The notes: generated from the letters alone by a model not told the origin. Counted from the stretch's first letter, positions 26,581 to 36,080 are shown. The stretch is 64,000 bases of DNA from Nocardia sp. NBC_01327 (GCF_035958815.1 NZ_CP108383.1:1798001-1862000), one strand, 5' to 3'. Translations and numbers: made by a program.

Positions 26581-26683
26581 CGTCGCCGAGCGTAGCGGCG
26601 CGCCGGCATCCCGCAACCGGGGCGACGGCGTGCCGTGGTGGCGCTGGTGCCTGACGACCCGTCGGGCTCGCTACCGTTGACCG

Positions 26684-27400
26684 ATGCCCACCGACCTGCC
26701 CGCCCGTGCCCGCATCGACGCGGAGTCGACTGCTCGTCGTCTGACCGTGGTGGATCAGGCGCTGCGGTTGTTCGCCGAGAAGGGTTATGAGGCAACAACT
26801 GTGGAGGAGATCGCGGAGGCGGCGGGGATTTCGCGGCGGACGTTCTTTCGGCAGTTCCGGTCCAAGGAGGATGTGGTCTTCGCCGACCACGAGTCGCAGT
26901 TGGCGCAGGCGCGGGAGTTTCTCGATGCCGCGCAGGGTGATCCGTGGGATGCGGTGATCGAGGCGGTCGTGGCGGTGTTCGAGCGGTTCACGCAGTGGCG
27001 GGAGCTGGCGGCGCGGCGGTACGGCGTGGTGCGGCAGGTGCCGACGCTGCGCGAGCGGGAGATCGTCACCGTGTTCCGCTACGAGCGGCTGTTCACCGAT
27101 TATCTGCGCGGCCGGCTGCGGGGCGAATCGGATCTGCTGCTGGTGCAGTTCACGGCCGCGGTGACGGCAACGCACAACTATCTGCTGCGGCGCATGGTGC
27201 GCGGTGAGTCCGATGCGAGTCCGGCCGACCTGCGTGCGGCGCTGGCGGCGATTCCGCGTGCCGCGACCGGGCCGGATCCCGCGCTCGGTCCGGCGGGCGT
27301 CCCCGATTCCGCTGATCAGATGGTGGTGGCCGTCTTTCCGAGGGATATGCCGTCGCGGCAGGTCGCCGATCTTCTGGCCCGGCGGCTCGATACGCTGTGA
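26684..27400 (+). CDS. TetR-family transcriptional regulator
   Basis: 238 residues: HTH at about residues 25-70 (ALRLFAEKGYEATTVEEIAE; AAGISRRTFFRQFRSKEDVV) and an all-helical C-terminal domain. TACCGT (26672-26677) is 6 nt before the ATG, pointing to a leaderless transcript. The next gene, fadE25, is codirectional, and the gap between them holds GGCAC/GTGCC dyads that could be its operator. A role in sensing acyl-CoA is plausible from context only. Confidence 0.87.
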   Translation: MPTDLPARARIDAESTARRLTVVDQALRLFAEKGYEATTVEEIAEAAGISRRTFFRQFRSKEDVVFADHESQLAQAREFLDAAQGDPWDAVIEAVVAVFERFTQWRELAARRYGVVRQVPTLREREIVTVFRYERLFTDYLRGRLRGESDLLLVQFTAAVTATHNYLLRRMVRGESDASPADLRAALAAIPRAATGPDPALGPAGVPDSADQMVVAVFPRDMPSRQVADLLARRLDTL

Positions 27401-27410
27401 GGTGTCCGGA

Positions 27411-27510
27411 GTGGCACAAATGACACTGCGTGCCACGCTTGTGTGACGAGATAAGCGCACGTTGCCGTGATCCAACGGCGTATGCTTGGCTTTGATTGGC
27501 ACTGAGTGCC
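27411..27510. promoter_or_regulatory. Dyad cluster in the fadE25 promoter region
   Basis: GGCACTGAGTGCC at 27498-27510 is a perfect 13-bp palindrome. Upstream, GTGGCA (27411-27416) and TGCCAC (27431-27436) make a second dyad containing the same GGCAC and CACT words. Both lie between the TetR gene and the fadE25 start at 27574 (AGGAGA at about 27561), so they are candidate operators. Confidence 0.5.
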
Positions 27511-27573
27511 GAGTTGGTGGCGAGGCTGGGAAACCAGCGGCGATCCGATCCGAACGACGCAGGAGACGAACCC

Positions 27574-28731
27574 ATGGCGGGCAACCCCGATTTCGATCTG
27601 TTCAAGCTCGAGGATTTCCACGACGAGCTCCGCGAGGCCATTCGCGGACTGTCCGAGAAGGAGATCGCCCCGTACGCGAAGGACGTCGACGGCAACTCCC
27701 GCTTCCCGCAGGAGGCGCTGACCGCCCTCAATGCCGCCGGCTTCAATGCCGTGCACGTGCCGGAGGCCTACGGCGGCCAGGGCGCCGACTCGGTCGCCAC
27801 CTGCATCGTGATCGAAGAGGTCGCCCGCGTCTGCGGTTCCTCCTCGCTCATCCCCGCGGTCAACAAGCTCGGCACCATGGGCCTGATCCTGCAGGGCTCC
27901 GAGGAGCTCAAGCAGAAGGTGCTGGCGGATATCGTCGCCGGCGGTATGGCCTCCTACGCGCTGTCCGAGCGTGAAGCCGGTTCCGACGCCGCGAGCATGC
28001 GCACCCGGGCCCGCCAGGACGGCGAGGACTGGATCATCAACGGCTCCAAGTGCTGGATCACCAATGGCGGCAAGTCCGATTGGTACACCGTCATGGCCGT
28101 GACCGACGCCGACAAGGGCGCCAACGGCATTTCCGCGTTCATGGTCCACAAGGACGATGAGGGCTTCGTCGTCGGCCCGCTGGAGCACAAGCTGGGCATC
28201 AAGGGTTCCCCGACCGCCGAGCTGTACTTCGAGAACTGCAAGGTTCCGGGCGACCGCATCATCGGCGAGCCGGGCACCGGTTTCAAGACCGCCCTGCAGA
28301 CCCTGGACCACACCCGCCCGACCATCGGCGCGCAGGCCGTCGGCCTGGCGCAGGGCGCCCTGGACGCGGCCATCGCGTACACCAAGGACCGCAAGCAGTT
28401 CGGCAAGGCCATCGCCGACTTCCAGAACACCCAGTTCATGCTGGCCGATATGGCCATGAAGGTCGAAGCGGCCCGCCTGATGGTCTACACCTCCGCGGCC
28501 CGTGCCGAGCGTGGCGAGAAGAACCTCGGTTTCATCTCCGCCGCCGCCAAGTGCTTCGCCTCGGATGTGGCCATGGAGGTCACCACCAATGCCGTGCAGC
28601 TCTTCGGCGGCGCGGGCTACACCACCGACTTCCCGGTGGAGCGCATGATGCGCGATGCCAAGATCACCCAGATCTACGAGGGCACCAACCAGATCCAGCG
28701 TCTGGTCATGTCGCGTCAGATCCTGCGCTGA
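27574..28731 (+). CDS. fadE25: Acyl-CoA dehydrogenase (FadE25-like)
   Basis: 385 residues, full length for FAD-dependent acyl-CoA dehydrogenases. Signatures: ASYALSEREAGSDAASMRTR, WITNGGKSDWYTVMAV, and C-terminal QIYEGTNQIQRLVMSRQIL, with the catalytic Glu in YEGTNQ. It is very similar along its length to M. tuberculosis FadE25 (Rv3274c) as recalled. It should introduce a 2,3-double bond in acyl-CoA; short or branched chains are possible. ATG 27574 is set by AGGAGA 8 nt upstream. A strong terminator follows. Confidence 0.93.
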   Translation: MAGNPDFDLFKLEDFHDELREAIRGLSEKEIAPYAKDVDGNSRFPQEALTALNAAGFNAVHVPEAYGGQGADSVATCIVIEEVARVCGSSSLIPAVNKLGTMGLILQGSEELKQKVLADIVAGGMASYALSEREAGSDAASMRTRARQDGEDWIINGSKCWITNGGKSDWYTVMAVTDADKGANGISAFMVHKDDEGFVVGPLEHKLGIKGSPTAELYFENCKVPGDRIIGEPGTGFKTALQTLDHTRPTIGAQAVGLAQGALDAAIAYTKDRKQFGKAIADFQNTQFMLADMAMKVEAARLMVYTSAARAERGEKNLGFISAAAKCFASDVAMEVTTNAVQLFGGAGYTTDFPVERMMRDAKITQIYEGTNQIQRLVMSRQILR

Positions 28732-28773
28732 TTCGCGCGGGTCACGGATCGGCGTAGCCGATCGCGCAGATCC

Positions 28774-28812
28774 CCGGAGGCGGTTCCGAGTTCATCTCGG
28801 GACCGCCTCCGG
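28774..28812 (+). terminator. 17-bp hairpin terminator after fadE25
   Basis: Arms 28774-28790 and 28796-28812 pair over 17 positions with a single T/G wobble and a 5-nt loop. A smaller hairpin, GATCGGC-GTA-GCCGATC at 28747-28763, precedes it. Confidence 0.75.
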
Positions 28813-28990
28813 CGCGTTATGAATCGGTGCAGTTCAGGCGGGTTCGCGGGGGAAGGTTGCGGCTCGGTTGCGATAGCTCATTGTTCGCTTAAGTAACGCT
28901 CACGGATCCCACAGCGACATCCCCTGTGACACATGGCCCGTCGGGGGGCCTGTACTTCCGCTTGTTCTTGTTCGAATGGGGATATGGGCC

Positions 28991-30700
28991 ATGGATTTTC
29001 GTGAATTCTTCGTGCGGCAACGCGCGTTCTTCGGCAAGCACAAGATCGCCTCGGCTGCCGCGGTGCCGGCTGTCCTGGGTATAGCGACTGTGGTCGCCGT
29101 CTCATTCGCGCTGCCGTCCACCAACACTCGCAATGCCGATCCGCGCCTCACCTCCTCGGTCACGGAATGCCATGACATGGTGACGATTTCGGTGGCGGGC
29201 CGCAATGACTCGCCCAATGAGGCGACCACGAAGATGCTGGTCGACGCGAACGGCAACGCACTGCCCGCCGCGCTGTCCGGCGACTACAGCAGCGAGTGGC
29301 TCGATCCGGTGGTCAACGCCCCCAATGCCGATCCGAACTCGAACAATGCCGCGGTCTACATCGCGTACCCGGCCAACCTGAACACCGAGGCGGACGCGGT
29401 CAACACCGGCGTCGCCAATACCGAACAGGTCATGCGGGAGATCTCGGCCGCATGCCCGAACACCAAGTTCTCGATCGTCGGGTACAGCGAGGGATCCGTC
29501 GTGGTCCGTCAGGTCGCCCAGCAGGTCGGGCATCAGACCGCCGATCAGAACGGCAAGTACGGCATCGTCGATCCGAACAATGTGCTGGGTGTCGTCATTC
29601 TCGCCGACGCGGGCCGCTCGGCGGGCGAGGGTCCGTTCATCGGCGCGACGGACCCGAACCATCCGGACGGCTACGACGCGAACTTCGGCGGCAAGACCGC
29701 GGGCGGTCAGGGCGCACTGCCGGACACCGCGGGTGACTTCGGTTCGCTGAACGGCAAGATCGCCTCGTTCTGCTCCGACGGCGACGACACTTGCTCTGCG
29801 CCACAGAACATTTCGCTGCTGCAGCTGGCCATCAACGTCGGCAGGCACATCAATGTGGATGATCTGCAGAACAACGGCCTCACCCCGGCGACCGGGCAGG
29901 ATGTCGCGGTCAATCTCGCCGGTATCGCCCTCGCCGCCTTCCAGGACATCGCGTCCACGCCGCACTGGCTGCAGAGCAACGAGACCTTCCTGCAGGTGCT
30001 GCTGAAGGTGTCGACCCCGGGCTACAAGCCGGGAACCCAGACGGCGGCTCCGGTCGCGGCGAGCTCGATCGCGACCAATCAGATGTCGGATCTGGCGTAC
30101 CTGCCGCAGAAGGTGTTCAACGAGATCGTCGGCCTGATCGTGACGAATACGAACACCATCCCGGTCATCCTGAGCGATCCGTACAACCAGACCCTCGGCC
30201 CGGATCGCACCGGCCACCACTTCGACTACTGGCATGACGCGGATCCGGCCAATGGCAAGCCGCTGACCTCCGCCGAATACGCGGCCGCCTGGCTCACCCA
30301 TCTGGCGCAGCAGGCGCAGAACGGTCAGAAGGTCGATACCACCGCCAAGCCGGAACCGGCCGATCTCGCCGCCGCGTACAAGGCCGCGCAGCCGTCGACC
30401 ACCACCGCGCCGACCACCACGACCGATCCGTCGAAGACCACCACGACGACGCCGAAGTCGAGCACGACCACGGTCACGACCACACCGAACGGCGATCCGA
30501 AGGCCGTGGCGTCGACGTCTCTCGCGCCGACCACCGCGCCGACCACAACGGTCGCGCCGACCACCACCGCACCGACCACGACCACCGATGCGATGGTTCC
30601 GGCGGCGGTGCAGCCGACCACGACCGCGCCGACCACGACCGCACCCACTACTACGACAACGGATTCCGCCGCCCCGACCACCACACCGCACGCGAACTGA
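28991..30700 (+). CDS. Exported cutinase/PE-PPE-type serine hydrolase with Thr/Pro-rich tail
   Basis: 569 residues from ATG 28991 (ATG 28976 is possible). An N-terminal membrane anchor or signal (SAAAVPAVLGIATVVAVSFA), then an alpha/beta hydrolase of the cutinase/PE-PPE kind. The nucleophile elbow is GYSEGS, and the acid and histidine probably lie in later motifs (FCSDGDDTC; HHFDYWHD). Cysteine pairs fit an exported protein. From about residue 460 the tail is low-complexity Thr/Pro/Ala (repeated PTTTAPTTT), as in cell-wall-spanning or glycosylated linkers. Actinobacterial relatives are envelope lipases or esterases. It probably acts in the mycomembrane region; substrate unknown. Confidence 0.82.
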   Translation: MDFREFFVRQRAFFGKHKIASAAAVPAVLGIATVVAVSFALPSTNTRNADPRLTSSVTECHDMVTISVAGRNDSPNEATTKMLVDANGNALPAALSGDYSSEWLDPVVNAPNADPNSNNAAVYIAYPANLNTEADAVNTGVANTEQVMREISAACPNTKFSIVGYSEGSVVVRQVAQQVGHQTADQNGKYGIVDPNNVLGVVILADAGRSAGEGPFIGATDPNHPDGYDANFGGKTAGGQGALPDTAGDFGSLNGKIASFCSDGDDTCSAPQNISLLQLAINVGRHINVDDLQNNGLTPATGQDVAVNLAGIALAAFQDIASTPHWLQSNETFLQVLLKVSTPGYKPGTQTAAPVAASSIATNQMSDLAYLPQKVFNEIVGLIVTNTNTIPVILSDPYNQTLGPDRTGHHFDYWHDADPANGKPLTSAEYAAAWLTHLAQQAQNGQKVDTTAKPEPADLAAAYKAAQPSTTTAPTTTTDPSKTTTTTPKSSTTTVTTTPNGDPKAVASTSLAPTTAPTTTVAPTTTAPTTTTDAMVPAAVQPTTTAPTTTAPTTTTTDSAAPTTTPHAN

Positions 30701-30891
30701 GGACCGCGAGTCCTCCGGCGCGCGGTGCTCCCACGCCGAATCCTGTTCAGTAGCTAGATAATTGCTCCGGCAGCCGTCCGTTGCACGTGGTGCGACGGCA
30801 CGGTTCGCCGGAGCTCTGCTTTTCGTGTTCCACAGGTAAAGGCCGAGTTTCGGGATTGTTGGGTCGGCTGCGGTAGGAGCACTATGGAGCA

Positions 30892-31233
30892 ATGGCCGGA
30901 GTCGAAATCAACGACACCTTCGTCCGGCGCACGCTGGCCAATGGGCGAGTCGAAGAGGTCGCGTGGACGGAACTGGCGGAGGTGCGCCTCATTACGACGG
31001 CGGACGGACCGTTCGCCGAAGATGTCTTCTTCGTGCTGATCGGCGCCACCGGTAAGGGCTGTGTGGTGCCGCATTCGGCGGCGGACACCGCGTTCCTGGC
31101 GCGCCTGCAGGCGCTGCCGGGCTTCGACAACGACAAGGTGGTCGAGGCGATGCTCAGCACCGCCGACCGGCAGTTCCTGGTGTGGCGGCGGGCGCAGTCG
31201 CCCGACAGCCGGAGCGGCTACCGCGCCAACTAG
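30892..31233 (+). CDS. Conserved hypothetical protein
   Basis: 113 residues, no signal or membrane segment. Strand-rich beginning (GVEINDTFVRRTLANGRVEE) followed by ELAEVRLITTADGPFAEDVF and TGKGCVVPHS, then helical. It has the look of small actinobacterial cytosolic proteins of unknown function (a PH-like barrel is possible). The 191-bp upstream gap holds only a weak hairpin (GAGGAC 30699-30704 with GTCCTC 30710-30715) and no clear gene. GGAGCA precedes the ATG. Confidence 0.72.
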   Translation: MAGVEINDTFVRRTLANGRVEEVAWTELAEVRLITTADGPFAEDVFFVLIGATGKGCVVPHSAADTAFLARLQALPGFDNDKVVEAMLSTADRQFLVWRRAQSPDSRSGYRAN

Positions 31234-31242
31234 CCCTGCCGA

Positions 31243-31533
31243 TCAGCCGACGAGGTCGGCGTACTCCGGGTGCTCGCCGATGTACTTCTCGACATACCAG
31301 CAGGTGGGGATGATCGAGAAGCCTTCCGCGCGTGCATTGTTCAGCGCGTACTCGACCACCTGCGCGGCCACGCCGCGGCCCCGGAACTCGGGAAAGGTGA
31401 GGGTGTGCTGGATATCGCGGACCTTCTTGTCGCCCTGGGTACGCTCCGCGTAGTCGGCGTAGCCCGCGAGCGTCTCGTCGAGATAGATCTCGTAGCGGGT
31501 GGCGTCGACATTGTGTTCCAGCCTGGTACTCAT
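31243..31533 (-). CDS. Short GNAT-type N-acetyltransferase (YjdJ/GtlE-like)
   Basis: 96 residues, the length of the small GNAT group (N-acetyltransferase DUF-type). Acetyl-CoA-binding loop FPEFRGRGVAAQVVEYAL, followed by ARAEGFSIIPTCWYVEKYI with the Cys-Trp typical of this group, and the ending HPEYADLV. It probably acetylates a small molecule or a protein; substrate unknown. The ATG at 31533 has in-frame upstream codons without a good Shine-Dalgarno. It may share a transcript with the dehydrogenase gene upstream on the same strand (47-bp gap). Confidence 0.87.
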   Translation of the reverse strand: MSTRLEHNVDATRYEIYLDETLAGYADYAERTQGDKKVRDIQHTLTFPEFRGRGVAAQVVEYALNNARAEGFSIIPTCWYVEKYIGEHPEYADLVG

Positions 31534-31580
31534 GGTCTGTGTGAACTCCCTTGTGCGGTGGATTGTTCCGATGCGACCCG

Positions 31581-32957
31581 TCACAGGACCGCGCCGGGAT
31601 TCAGTATTCCGTGCGGATCCAGGGCCTCTTTGATACGACGGGTGAGCGCCATCACATCGGGTCCGACCTGATCAGGGAGCCAGGCCTTCTTCAACCGGCC
31701 CACCCCGTGCTCGCCGGTGATGGTGCCGCCCAGGCCGATCGCGAGCTGCATGATCTCACCGAAGGCCAGGTGCGCGCGCTCGGATTCGTCGGGGTCGTTC
31801 GGATCGTGCACGATGAGCGGGTGGGTATTGCCGTCACCCGCGTGCGCGATGACCGAGATGACCACATTGCGCTGCCGCGCGATCTCGGCGATGCCGTCGA
31901 CCAGATCGCCGAGCCGGGGCAGCGGTACGCCGACATCCTCGAGCAGTAGCGGCCCTTTGCGTTCCACGGCCGGAATGGCGAATCGGCGTGCGGCGCAGAA
32001 GGCTTCACCCTCATCGGGATCATCGGTCCGGAAAGCCTCTGTGGCCCCGGCCTTTTCGCAGGCCGCCAGCATGATGTCCGCCTCGTATCCGGCGTGCTCG
32101 CCGGGTGTGTCCGAGCGTGCCACCAGCAGCCCGGCCGCCGTGCGATCCAGCCCCATGCGCAGCTCGTCCTCGACGGCATTGATGGCGATCGAGTCCATGA
32201 ATTCCAGCATGGACGGCCGCAGCGTGCCGGTGATGGCGAGAATCGCCGCGGTGGCGGCACTCAGCGTGGGGAAGGTCGCGACCACGGTGGACTGCGGCGG
32301 TTGCGCCGGCAGCAGCCGCAGCGTGAGTTCGGTGATGATGCCGAGCGTGCCCTCGCTGCCCACGAAGAGTTTGGTGAGCGAGAGTCCCGCCGAATCCTTG
32401 AGCCGCGGCCCGCCGAGGCGCACCACGGTCCCGTCGGCCAGCACCACCTCCATGCCGAGCACGTAATCGGTGGTGACGCCGTATTTCACACAGCACAGCC
32501 CACCGGCATTGGTGGCCGCATTGCCGCCGATGGAGCAGATCTCGAACGATGAGGGATCCGGCGGGTACCACAGCCCGTATTCGGCGACGGCCCGCTTGAC
32601 CTCGGCATTGAGCAGTCCCGGCTGCACCACGGCGGTCCGGGTGACCTGGTCCACGGTGATGTCCCGCATGCGCTCGGTGCTCAGCAGCAGGGCCCCGTTC
32701 TGTGCGGTGGCCCCGCCGGACAGTCCGGTCCCGGTGCCGCGCGGCACCACCGGAATCCGGTGTTCGGCGGCCCATTTCAGCACCGCCGCCACCTGATCGG
32801 TGCGGGTCGGCCGGATCAGTGCCAGCGCCGTGCCGGCGTCCGGATCGAAGGCCCGGTCCTGCCGATAGCCATCGAGTATGTCCCGATCCGTCACCAGCAT
32901 GCCGTCGGGCAGCAGGGCGCGGAGCGAGCCGAGATCGGGAGAACTGTGCGGGTCCAC
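31581..32957 (-). CDS. FAD-linked oxidase (GlcD / D-2-hydroxyacid dehydrogenase type)
   Basis: 458 residues. PCMH-type FAD domain (PVVPRGTGTGLSGGATAQNG; IGGNAATNAGGLCCVKYG; KLFVGSEGTLGIITELTLRL) and the C-terminal FAD-oxidase cap with the conserved HAGDGNTHP and TGEHGVGRLKK. The family oxidises D-lactate, glycolate or other 2-hydroxyacids and passes electrons to quinones or partner subunits. No GlcE/GlcF partners are adjacent, so a single-subunit D-lactate-type enzyme is likely. GTG 32957 follows TAGTTT by 7 nt. Confidence 0.9.
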   Translation of the reverse strand: MDPHSSPDLGSLRALLPDGMLVTDRDILDGYRQDRAFDPDAGTALALIRPTRTDQVAAVLKWAAEHRIPVVPRGTGTGLSGGATAQNGALLLSTERMRDITVDQVTRTAVVQPGLLNAEVKRAVAEYGLWYPPDPSSFEICSIGGNAATNAGGLCCVKYGVTTDYVLGMEVVLADGTVVRLGGPRLKDSAGLSLTKLFVGSEGTLGIITELTLRLLPAQPPQSTVVATFPTLSAATAAILAITGTLRPSMLEFMDSIAINAVEDELRMGLDRTAAGLLVARSDTPGEHAGYEADIMLAACEKAGATEAFRTDDPDEGEAFCAARRFAIPAVERKGPLLLEDVGVPLPRLGDLVDGIAEIARQRNVVISVIAHAGDGNTHPLIVHDPNDPDESERAHLAFGEIMQLAIGLGGTITGEHGVGRLKKAWLPDQVGPDVMALTRRIKEALDPHGILNPGAVL

Positions 32958-33096
32958 AGTTGTGAAACTACGGGATCAGCGGCCGGTGGTGGGTGCCCGA
33001 TTCGTCGCAACCCTTCGCATTGTTAACCGATTGTTCTCCGTGTCGCCGGCCCTGGGTGATTGCCGCGTCTTCATATTTGGGACAGCATCCGAACCC

Positions 33097-34800
33097 ATGC
33101 TGTCCGAACGCCTGAATCCCGCCGGTGACGTTCCCGATACCGGCATTCCCGAGCGGCTCGCCGCCACCATGACCATGACCGAGCAGTACGAGTGGCATCG
33201 CTCCTATCTGCGCCGCCATCCGGTCTCGCGCCGGAATTTCTTCCGCGGCTCCGCGGCCGCCGCGGCGGTGGCGGCGGTCGGCGTCTCGCCGTTCGGTGCG
33301 CGCGCGTACGCCGACGGGGCCACATTGGGCGTGGGCGGGCAGCATGTCGGCTTCGGCACGGATGCGTCCGGGCAACTGCGCTTTTCGGCGCAGCTGTCCC
33401 GGAATCCCGGCGGCGCCAAGGTCTTTCTCGAGCACGGGCCGACGCCGGTGCTCGGCGGCAGCGTCGAGGCCGAGGTGCGCAATCTGGTCACTCAGATCCC
33501 CAGCTCCGACGGGGGAGTGCTGGCGGCGGAACAGTTCTACGTGCACGCACCGGTCGACGGACTGCCGGGTCGGCTGCCGCACTTCTACCGCTGGCGCACC
33601 TCCGACGGCTTCGTGAGTGATGTTCGCTCGGTCGCCACCGCCATGCCGACGGCGCGCGCGGCCGTGGTGCCGTTCCGGTTCACCATGATGGGCGATCAGG
33701 GCACCGACGATGTGCCGGCCCAGCCCGGCGGTCTGAAGCCCGGAGACTACGACGATCTGTACTACGCGGCCGATAACGATCCCGCGGTGCCGCATACGAA
33801 GAACGTGCTGAACCAGATCGTCGCCGCGCGCCCGGATTTCCATGTGCTGGCCGGTGATATCGCCTACGCGGATCCGTCGGGCGCGGGTAAGAAGCCGCAG
33901 TACGTCGGCTCCGGCGGCAAGGTCCCGGACGGTTTCGACAAGTTCAACCCGTACGTCTGGGACGTGTACTTCGGCGCCATCGAGGCCAGCGCCTCGACCA
34001 CCCCGTGGATGTTCGCCACCGGCAACCACGATATGGAGGCCGCCTACGGCACCCACGGTTACGGCGGACACCTTGCGCGCCTGGACTTTCCGGGCAACGG
34101 CCCCGCCGGTTGCCCCTCGGTGTACTCCTTCACCTACGGCAATGTCGCGGTGCTGTCCCTGGACGCCAATGACATCTCCTACGAGATCGGCGCGAACACC
34201 GGGTATTCCGGCGGCGCCCAGAACAGCTGGGTGGAAACAACTCTCGCCGGTTACCGCGCGAACCCGGATATCGACTTCATCGTCTGCTTCTTCCACCACT
34301 GCGCCTACTCCACCACCGACTCGCACGCCAGCGACGGCGGCGTGCGCGATGCCTGGTGCGCACTCTTCGACCGCTATCAGGTGGATCTGGTGCTGCAGGG
34401 CCACAATCACGTCTTCGAGCGCACCGACCCGATTCGCGGTGGCGCACAGTCGAAGGCGGCGGGCGACAATTCGATCGTCTACCCCGAGACCGACGGCACC
34501 GTCTACTACACCGTGGGCGGCGGTGGCCGTCCGCGCTACGGCTTCCAGCCCGGCTCCCAGGAAAGCTACCGCGGGCACGAGGTCGCGGAGACGGACGTGC
34601 CGAACAGCTATGTCTGGACGCCGGGTGGAACCAAGAATCCGGAGGATGCGCCCTGGTCCCGGGTGCGGTTCCGCAACTACTCGTTCATCCGGGTCGATGT
34701 GCGCCCAGGCTTCTTCTCCAGCGAAATGGATGTGACCGCGGTCGACGAGTACGGCCGCGAATTCGACAAGGTCACCTACCGCCGCCAGGTCCGCGGATAG
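33097..34800 (+). CDS. Tat-exported metallophosphoesterase (purple acid phosphatase-like)
   Basis: 567 residues from ATG 33097. A twin-arginine signal (SRRNFF at residues 44-49, then an Ala-rich core and AYADGA cleavage region) suggests export of a folded, metal-loaded enzyme. A fibronectin-like N-domain is followed by the phosphoesterase core: MMGDQGTD, LAGDIAYADP, ATGNHDMEA, CFFHHCAYS, and LQGHNHVFERTDP, giving a full set of Asp/Asn/His metal ligands. It probably releases phosphate from esters outside the cytoplasm. The long N-region before the RR motif leaves the start open (ATG 33169 is another candidate). Confidence 0.87.
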   Translation: MLSERLNPAGDVPDTGIPERLAATMTMTEQYEWHRSYLRRHPVSRRNFFRGSAAAAAVAAVGVSPFGARAYADGATLGVGGQHVGFGTDASGQLRFSAQLSRNPGGAKVFLEHGPTPVLGGSVEAEVRNLVTQIPSSDGGVLAAEQFYVHAPVDGLPGRLPHFYRWRTSDGFVSDVRSVATAMPTARAAVVPFRFTMMGDQGTDDVPAQPGGLKPGDYDDLYYAADNDPAVPHTKNVLNQIVAARPDFHVLAGDIAYADPSGAGKKPQYVGSGGKVPDGFDKFNPYVWDVYFGAIEASASTTPWMFATGNHDMEAAYGTHGYGGHLARLDFPGNGPAGCPSVYSFTYGNVAVLSLDANDISYEIGANTGYSGGAQNSWVETTLAGYRANPDIDFIVCFFHHCAYSTTDSHASDGGVRDAWCALFDRYQVDLVLQGHNHVFERTDPIRGGAQSKAAGDNSIVYPETDGTVYYTVGGGGRPRYGFQPGSQESYRGHEVAETDVPNSYVWTPGGTKNPEDAPWSRVRFRNYSFIRVDVRPGFFSSEMDVTAVDEYGREFDKVTYRRQVRG

Positions 34801-34873
34801 GGCGCAGAAACACCCATTACGACCCAAACGGACACGCGACTGTTGTCGCGTCATGTTGATCTAGATTTGGCGC

Positions 34874-36063
34874 GTGCTTCCGGGGACGAACGACCTGACT
34901 GCTGCGGTGCTCGTCCTGGGGCAGGCCCCGCGGGCCTGGTACTGGCCAATATCCTGCAGGCCGCGGGTGTGGAATCGATCGTCCTCGAGCGCCGCGGCCG
35001 CGTGCAGGTCGAGCAGCGCGCGCGGGCGGGATTCCTGGCCCCGGACAGTGTCGCGATCCTGCGTGAGCACGGTCTGGCCGCCGGGCTCGATGCCCGCGGC
35101 CACACCCACGACCGCTGCGAATTCCGCAGTGCGGCAGGACGAATCGACCTGCGGTACAGCGAACTCGGCGGCGGCCGGATCCATACGGTGTACCCGCAGC
35201 AGGCGCTGGTCACCGATCTGATCGCGGAGTACCTGAGCCGGGGCGGCACGGTGCATTTCGATACCGCGGTCGAGCGAATCGAGGGCGTTCACGGCGACCG
35301 GCCCGCCGTCGTGGCCCGCGACGGTGAGGGCCGTGAGCTCCGGTTCACCGGCGACTATCTGGCCGGATGCGATGGCGCCCGCGGGATCTCGCGGACCGTG
35401 GTACCGGCCCGGGTCGCGAGCTGCGACCACGGCATCACCTGGCTGGCGCTGCTGGCGCAGGCGCCGCCGGCCGCCGAATCCGTCATCTACGGCGTGCACG
35501 CCCGCGGTTTCGCCGGGCATATGCCGCGGACTGCCGAGGTGACCCGCTACTACCTGCAGTGCGATCCGTCGACGGACCCGGAACAGTGGAGCGAGCAGCA
35601 GATCTGGTCCGAGTTGGCGCGGCGGCTGGACGCACCCGGAACCCCGGCGCTGATCACCGGCCCGATCATCGAACGGGGGCTGGTGCGACTGCGCTCGCAG
35701 ATTCTGGACCCGATCCAAGCCGGGCGGCTGTTCCTGGTGGGGGATGCCGTCACCTCCATCAGCCCCTCGGCCGCCAAGGGCGCCAATCTGGCGATCACCG
35801 GGGCGGAGCTGCTCGCGCACGGTCTCATCGATGCCGTGCGCCGCGGCGATGAGACTGCGCTGCAACGCTATTCGAGGCAGCATCTGCCGCGAATCCGGCG
35901 CGCCCAGGAATTCTCGCACTGGATGATCGACCTGCTGCATCCACCGGTGGGCACGGGGCCCGACAACGCCTACCGGAGTGAACTGCAACAGGCGCGGCTG
36001 CACAATCTGGCCGTCTCGACGGCCCATCAGGATGTTTTCGCAGACAACTATGTCGGAATCTGA
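34874..36063 (+). CDS. PobA-like FAD-dependent aromatic monooxygenase, apparent frameshift near the N-terminus
   Basis: From about 34922 the frame encodes AGPAGLVLANILQAAG, then REHGL, YPQQALVTDLIAEYL, CDGARGISR, FLVGDAVTSISPSAAKGANL, all typical of 4-hydroxybenzoate 3-monooxygenase-like flavoproteins. Upstream, this frame lacks the first Rossmann strand. The +1 frame from GTG 34874 supplies it (TAAVLVLG) and then breaks at the GGGG of 34918-34921. One extra G there would rebuild VLVLGAGPAG. So the gene is frameshifted, either truly or by a sequencing error. If intact it would hydroxylate an aromatic acid with NADPH and O2. It is followed 17 bp later by an O-methyltransferase gene. Confidence 0.75.
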
Positions 36064-36080
36064 ATCCCTCAGGAGTGCGC

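Noticed and set aside
30380..30690. Repetitive stretch considered as a non-coding tandem repeat
   Set aside because: It stays in frame and encodes a regular Thr/Pro/Ala tail of the cutinase-like protein.
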